This document shows positions 60,000 to 64,000 of a stretch of DNA of 64,000 bases, piece after piece. The DNA comes from Paralichthys olivaceus. Lineage: Eukaryota; Chordata; Actinopteri; Pleuronectiformes; Paralichthyidae. Below the pieces are notes generated by a model, which was given only the letters and a program-made list of their open reading frames with translations, was not told the origin of the DNA and made no database searches. How positions within the stretch are numbered: the first letter of the stretch is position 1; every line of letters begins with the position of its first letter. Location: NCBI RefSeq assembly GCF_024713975.1, contig NC_091107.1:17177001-17241000 (forward strand), given 5' to 3'. The translations under genes were made by a program, and so were the position numbers.

Positions 60000-61970
60000 A
60001 GTAAATATTATTATTATTCTGTTTTTTAGATCCTGTGTTTTGTGTTGGCTTTACTGATGCATTTGATTTCACTCAAATAGTAAATGATCAATTCTTCAGA
60101 TGTCATGAGCACATGCACTTTGATTGAATGTAGTAACATATGATCAAAATCAAAATTTCATTTGTAGCATTTATGTTTTAACTTGATGGTTTTTAAGTCA
60201 TGTGATCATTGTGTTTTTCTGATGAAGTGCTGATAACTTGAAGTATCCAGATCTATGTCAAATATTCCAATGCTCAGACATTTTACCATCACTATGGGCA
60301 GAAATAAAACTGACCAAAACTTAAAACAAAAATCTGTCAAAATGAACACTGTCGCAGAACAAAAAGCAACACCACAGTTTTATTTAAACACAGTGACCAG
60401 TGAGATGGGGTTTCAAAACATTTTACTGCTACATTTTACTCTCTCTGCAGCTGCTATCATGCTCGTAAGGAAGACCAACAGGAACTGCTACACACCCACA
60501 GTTACACACAGTCACTGAGATTTATACACCGCATCAAGGCAGCACATCGAAGCCCGGGTTGAGCTGGAGCAACGTACGCAGGGATTCTGTATTCAAGCCC
60601 ATTTTGCATCTGTCACCTTTAGTGACAACTCACCACTTTGCATCCGCGAAAATGCAATGTACAAAATAAAAGTCCTTGTGATATAGCAGCATTGTATTAG
60701 TCACAGTGCACCTCAAAGAGTTATGAAGATTATAGTCAGTACATGAAGGTAGAAACATTTGTCTAAATACAAGAACCAGTTACTACAATATGAAAATATT
60801 ACATTTGCTCAAGAGAAACAATCCATTATGAAAAGGGAGCGGGCGACAGAAGAGGTTAGATAACATGAGTTTTTGGATAGTGGGGTGAAACGGCACAGTA
60901 TTACTATGATAGTCGTACCTGAAGAGTTCTTACCCCCATTAGAAGAGAGGAGGTGATCTGCTTTTTTCTTAAACATCATCATCATCATCATCGCAATGAG
61001 TCCTTAAATTCAGTATTTGTTACAGGAAATAACACGATGTTTAAAAATGAACAATAAAATACAAACAGGAATAATTCAGTTCCCACAAATAAGCAATAAT
61101 GCATGGATATACACTGTTTTCAAAACACTATCATACACACAGTAACAGCGTTCCTCTTTTCAACACAAACAAAAGATTTGAACACACACCGACACTCACA
61201 GAGACACTGACCCTCCAGTTCACAGAAATGAAAGAGAAAACGCTCGGTTTCCTTCGACGTGTCTCTCGAGTACAAACATCTGAGGTCAGCATCGACTCGG
61301 CTGCACAGCAAGTCCATACAGTGGAAGTAAAGAAACTGCCTCCACAGCCATTTTGCATATTAAGTCCGTATAAAAAAAATCAAGGAGCAATAGCAACAGG
61401 CCCTCTTCAAAGGTTATAACACTACACCCACTGTGAGCTGAGCTGGAGAGACTGGACGAGTGAAGGGCATGTTTGGTTTAATGTCTCTCCAGCTGAAGTG
61501 CAGGCGAGAGGTAAAAACAGGAATATGGTTTGCTGAGTCACCTTTACTGAGGTCTGACAACAAGTGTAATACTGCAACTCAAAAACACAGCAGAGGATCC
61601 ACACTGTCACTGCGGATGTGGAAGATGTCGTTCTGTTTGAATATAAAAGAAAGATTCATGTAAAAAAAATGGCAAATACACAGATATATGTGCGTATATA
61701 CCCAACATGATGTGGATGTTTGACTGTAGAAAAATATATAGCCTATATCAAAGTCACCTAGCCAGAAAATAAATCCAACGAGCAAAAGTCAGCATCATTT
61801 CACAAAGTCGTATTAAACCAAAGGACCAAATTACACAAAGCTAAACTGAAGGCATTTTGGTTTTAGAAAAATGTAGCATTTTTTCAATCACATGTTTAAA
61901 TATGGGAAAGGGGCAACTGGGATTTTGTGAGGGAGTATCAGAGACAATTAAAGTGGAAGAAAACCTTGAG
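60000..61970. other. Intergenic, no gene recognised
   Basis: AT-rich with an (ATC)n run at about 60974-60991. The stretch 61100-61420 is open for 106 codons on the + strand without a recognised domain. It could be the long 3' UTR of a gene beyond the right end, but that is a guess. Confidence 0.35.
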
Positions 61971-62355
61971 AATAAAGTTGTAATATTACAAGAATAAAGT
62001 CATAACATTATGAGAATAAGATTACAATTTAGGAGAACAAAAGTCATAATTTTAGGCCTCTTGTCATGTTAGAGGAGGAGTAGCAGGAGATCAGGCCGTT
62101 GGCTGCTTTAAAATGAGGAATGTGGAGTATCTTGTTAAGTTATACTTCATTATAAGCTTCACGAAACATCAGCACCACATTATCATAAATATCAGGACTT
62201 TGAAAAGAGGGCCATCAAGAATCCAGAAAGAGTGGAGCTTTGGCAAGTACGAGTTCCTGTTATTTCCTTTTTTTGTCTTTATCTTCGTAGTATAATGAGA
62301 TTTTTCTCGGTGAATCACATCTTTATTCTCATAATACAATGAAATTATTCTCAAA
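61970..62355. repeat. Inverted AGAATAAAGTCATAA-type repeat arms
   Basis: At 61970-62035 there are tandem imperfect units like AGAATAAAGTCATAACATTA. At 62320-62355 the reverse form appears (CTTTATTCTCATAATACAAT, ATTATTCTCAAAAT). The arms enclose about 270 bases of non-coding DNA. Confidence 0.5.
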
Positions 62356-62359
62356 ATCT

Positions 62360-64000
62360 TAAAAATCTCTGTCTTTCAAAATGGCCCTCATACTTCATTG
62401 TAAGTTCCAAGGTTCCAATATTACTAAGAATACTAAAGTTTGTGAAGTCTTAACTCAGGAGTGACGTTTATATTCTGTCACACTCTAGTTTGGATTGGTT
62501 TGATTTTGTATGGTCACACTTTTTAATCAATATAAAATCAATTAAATCAATAATAGCTGTGTTACAAAGCCCTGGACTTTCAGAGTGCATGGACGTGTCC
62601 CTGTCAGTCTGCACAGACATTTACTTCAAGTGTTTTTACAGGACCTAGAGAACAAGGTCAATCAAGAATCTGTCTTTACACGTACGTCACATTTGATTCT
62701 ATTTTATAGGTGATGCTCGACAAATTGAATTGTTTACTTTTTGCAAATGTTCACATCACTGTATATATTAACAGCATGCTATCACAAAATGCATGGCAGA
62801 AAATGTGCAAAGGATTTTCATCCAAGAAATCTCTTCTTTTCTTTAAAATGAATGAACTGATATTATATGGAAGCTGTGGTACTTTCAAACATCCTGCAAG
62901 TCAAAGGCAGACATACTGCAGATTGTATCACATCCCTGTTGGCCCAGATCAGAGGAGAACAGGAGTTAATGTGTACAGGCTTTGTATATCATGATTGTAA
63001 TTGTAATTATTTGTGGAGGACGTAACCTTAACAATACAGAGGAAAAGTTCACAGTGAATCCTTAATCAAACTAAAGCCTTCACACTAATGAAAAATATAT
63101 AATGCATAGTCAAGAGGGAGAAAGTTAAGAACTTCAGTGAGGACGATAAGGCAAAGGAAAAGCTGATCTTAATCTAATCTCAACCAATCACCATAACAGT
63201 TGTTTTCTGATTCCTTCACAAAGGAATTCAAATAATATATAAAGTAGATTTGGCTTTGAGGTGGTTGAGAGTAAGATGATATAAAAATGAATTTTCCAAT
63301 TATTGTGTTGATTTGTTAAAACAATAGACACCAGTAAAGAAATTGAAAGTTAAAAAATAAAGTCTTGTAGTTTGACAGTTTTTCACTATAACACAAAATG
63401 AATAGTTTGGCTCTTTGTTCGTGACCAGTCAGGTTGAGAAGGATGTTAAATGTTGCCTCTTTGTTTTTACTGTTTTCTCCAATAAACCAATGTGCTGTAT
63501 TGAAATTTGAAGCAATATCTCTCTGTGCAATATAACAGGCCTGTTTTCATGCATTAATTAACTATTAACATCACAAAAAAAAGGAATAAAAAAAAGCATC
63601 TTTTTAATGATTGATTAACCATGGAAGAAATAGCGCACAGTTGGAGAAGGTCTGTTGTCTTAAAGCACATTATAATAGCAGGATAATACCTGCTGACACA
63701 CAGCTAAGCTAAAATACGCGGTAAAAAAATCTCTGAAAGTCCAACTCAGCTCTAAATATGTCTTAGTCGAGCTTATTTCAGTGTATTGACCTGTGAGCTA
63801 CTCACTCATGAGTGTACACACCTTTATTTCTGATACTTTTTCTTTGCTTGTACACTGGCTCTTTCACTGAAATAAACTAAGACATTCCCATGAGCTGTTT
63901 GTCTCTTTTGCAATACGTTTCCCAGGTTAATGCTACTCACATCCCTACTAGGTCCATGCTACTCTGTGCTACAGTTTTAAAACAGGAAATTCACCAATAC
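62360..64000. other. Right end of window, no gene recognised
   Basis: AT-rich. A + strand AATAAA at about 63481 followed by GTGCTGT could be a transcript end, but no coding exon is visible before it. Confidence 0.35.

Noticed and set aside
1..64000. CRISPR arrays, operons, prophage, tRNA or rRNA genes
   Set aside because: The window is intron-containing vertebrate DNA. The only tRNA-like sequence (10085-10190) is the head of a SINE, not a functional tRNA, and the tandem repeats are microsatellites without spacer structure.

Overview
The window reads as vertebrate, specifically teleost (probably spiny-rayed fish), nuclear DNA. Genes are split by GT-AG introns, coding sequence covers only about 6% of the bases, intergenic DNA is AT-rich, and fragments of fish-type interspersed repeats (tRNA-SINE, LINE tails, hAT- and TTAA-type MITEs, CA/GT and GATA microsatellites) lie throughout. 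All gene identities come from reading protein families by eye; no database search was run.

Layout: 1-316 holds the last two coding exons of an adenylosuccinate synthetase gene (adss2-like, + strand), followed by its 3' UTR. About 1.2-8.9 kb is intergenic and repeat-rich. 10.87-19.54 kb is a complete two-pore-domain potassium channel gene of the TRAAK type (kcnk4, +, six coding exons, 465 aa), with possible upstream exons at 8.9 and 10.4 kb. 20-27 kb holds no recognised coding gene but has two CpG-rich exon-like islands (23.8-24.2 and 27.3-27.6 kb) and candidate regulatory sites. 31.85-37.24 kb is a complete estrogen-related receptor gene (esrra, +, six coding exons, 430 aa). 41.19-43.74 kb is peroxiredoxin-5 (prdx5, +, six exons, 191 aa). 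45.82-47.62 kb is barrier-to-autointegration factor (banf1, +, two coding exons, 90 aa). 50.38-52.63 kb is the G-protein gamma-3 subunit gene (gng3, - strand, two coding exons, 75 aa), tail-to-tail with banf1. From 53 kb to the right end I find no gene I can name: there is an odd poly-C/pyrimidine stretch with two short open frames, a CpG-rich candidate promoter near 54.3 kb, and AT-rich DNA with scattered repeats.

The genes are not an operon. Their proximity matches a vertebrate linkage group: KCNK4, ESRRA and PRDX5 are close neighbours on human 11q13, BANF1 is also at 11q13 and GNG3 at 11q12, while the ADSS2-like neighbour is a fish-side difference (human ADSS2 is on chromosome 1). Functionally, esrra and prdx5 both belong to mitochondrial and oxidative metabolism, kcnk4 and gng3 are neuronal-type signalling genes, and banf1 is a chromatin and nuclear-envelope protein.

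The points most worth checking are an Ala in place of the human ERR-alpha-specific Phe in the esrra ligand pocket, an in-frame open upstream exon for kcnk4, a palindromic pair of ERR response elements 5 kb upstream of the esrra first-exon candidate, a set of CTCF-like motifs, and well-delimited MITEs with target-site duplications, one nested in another. I saw no new multi-gene system.
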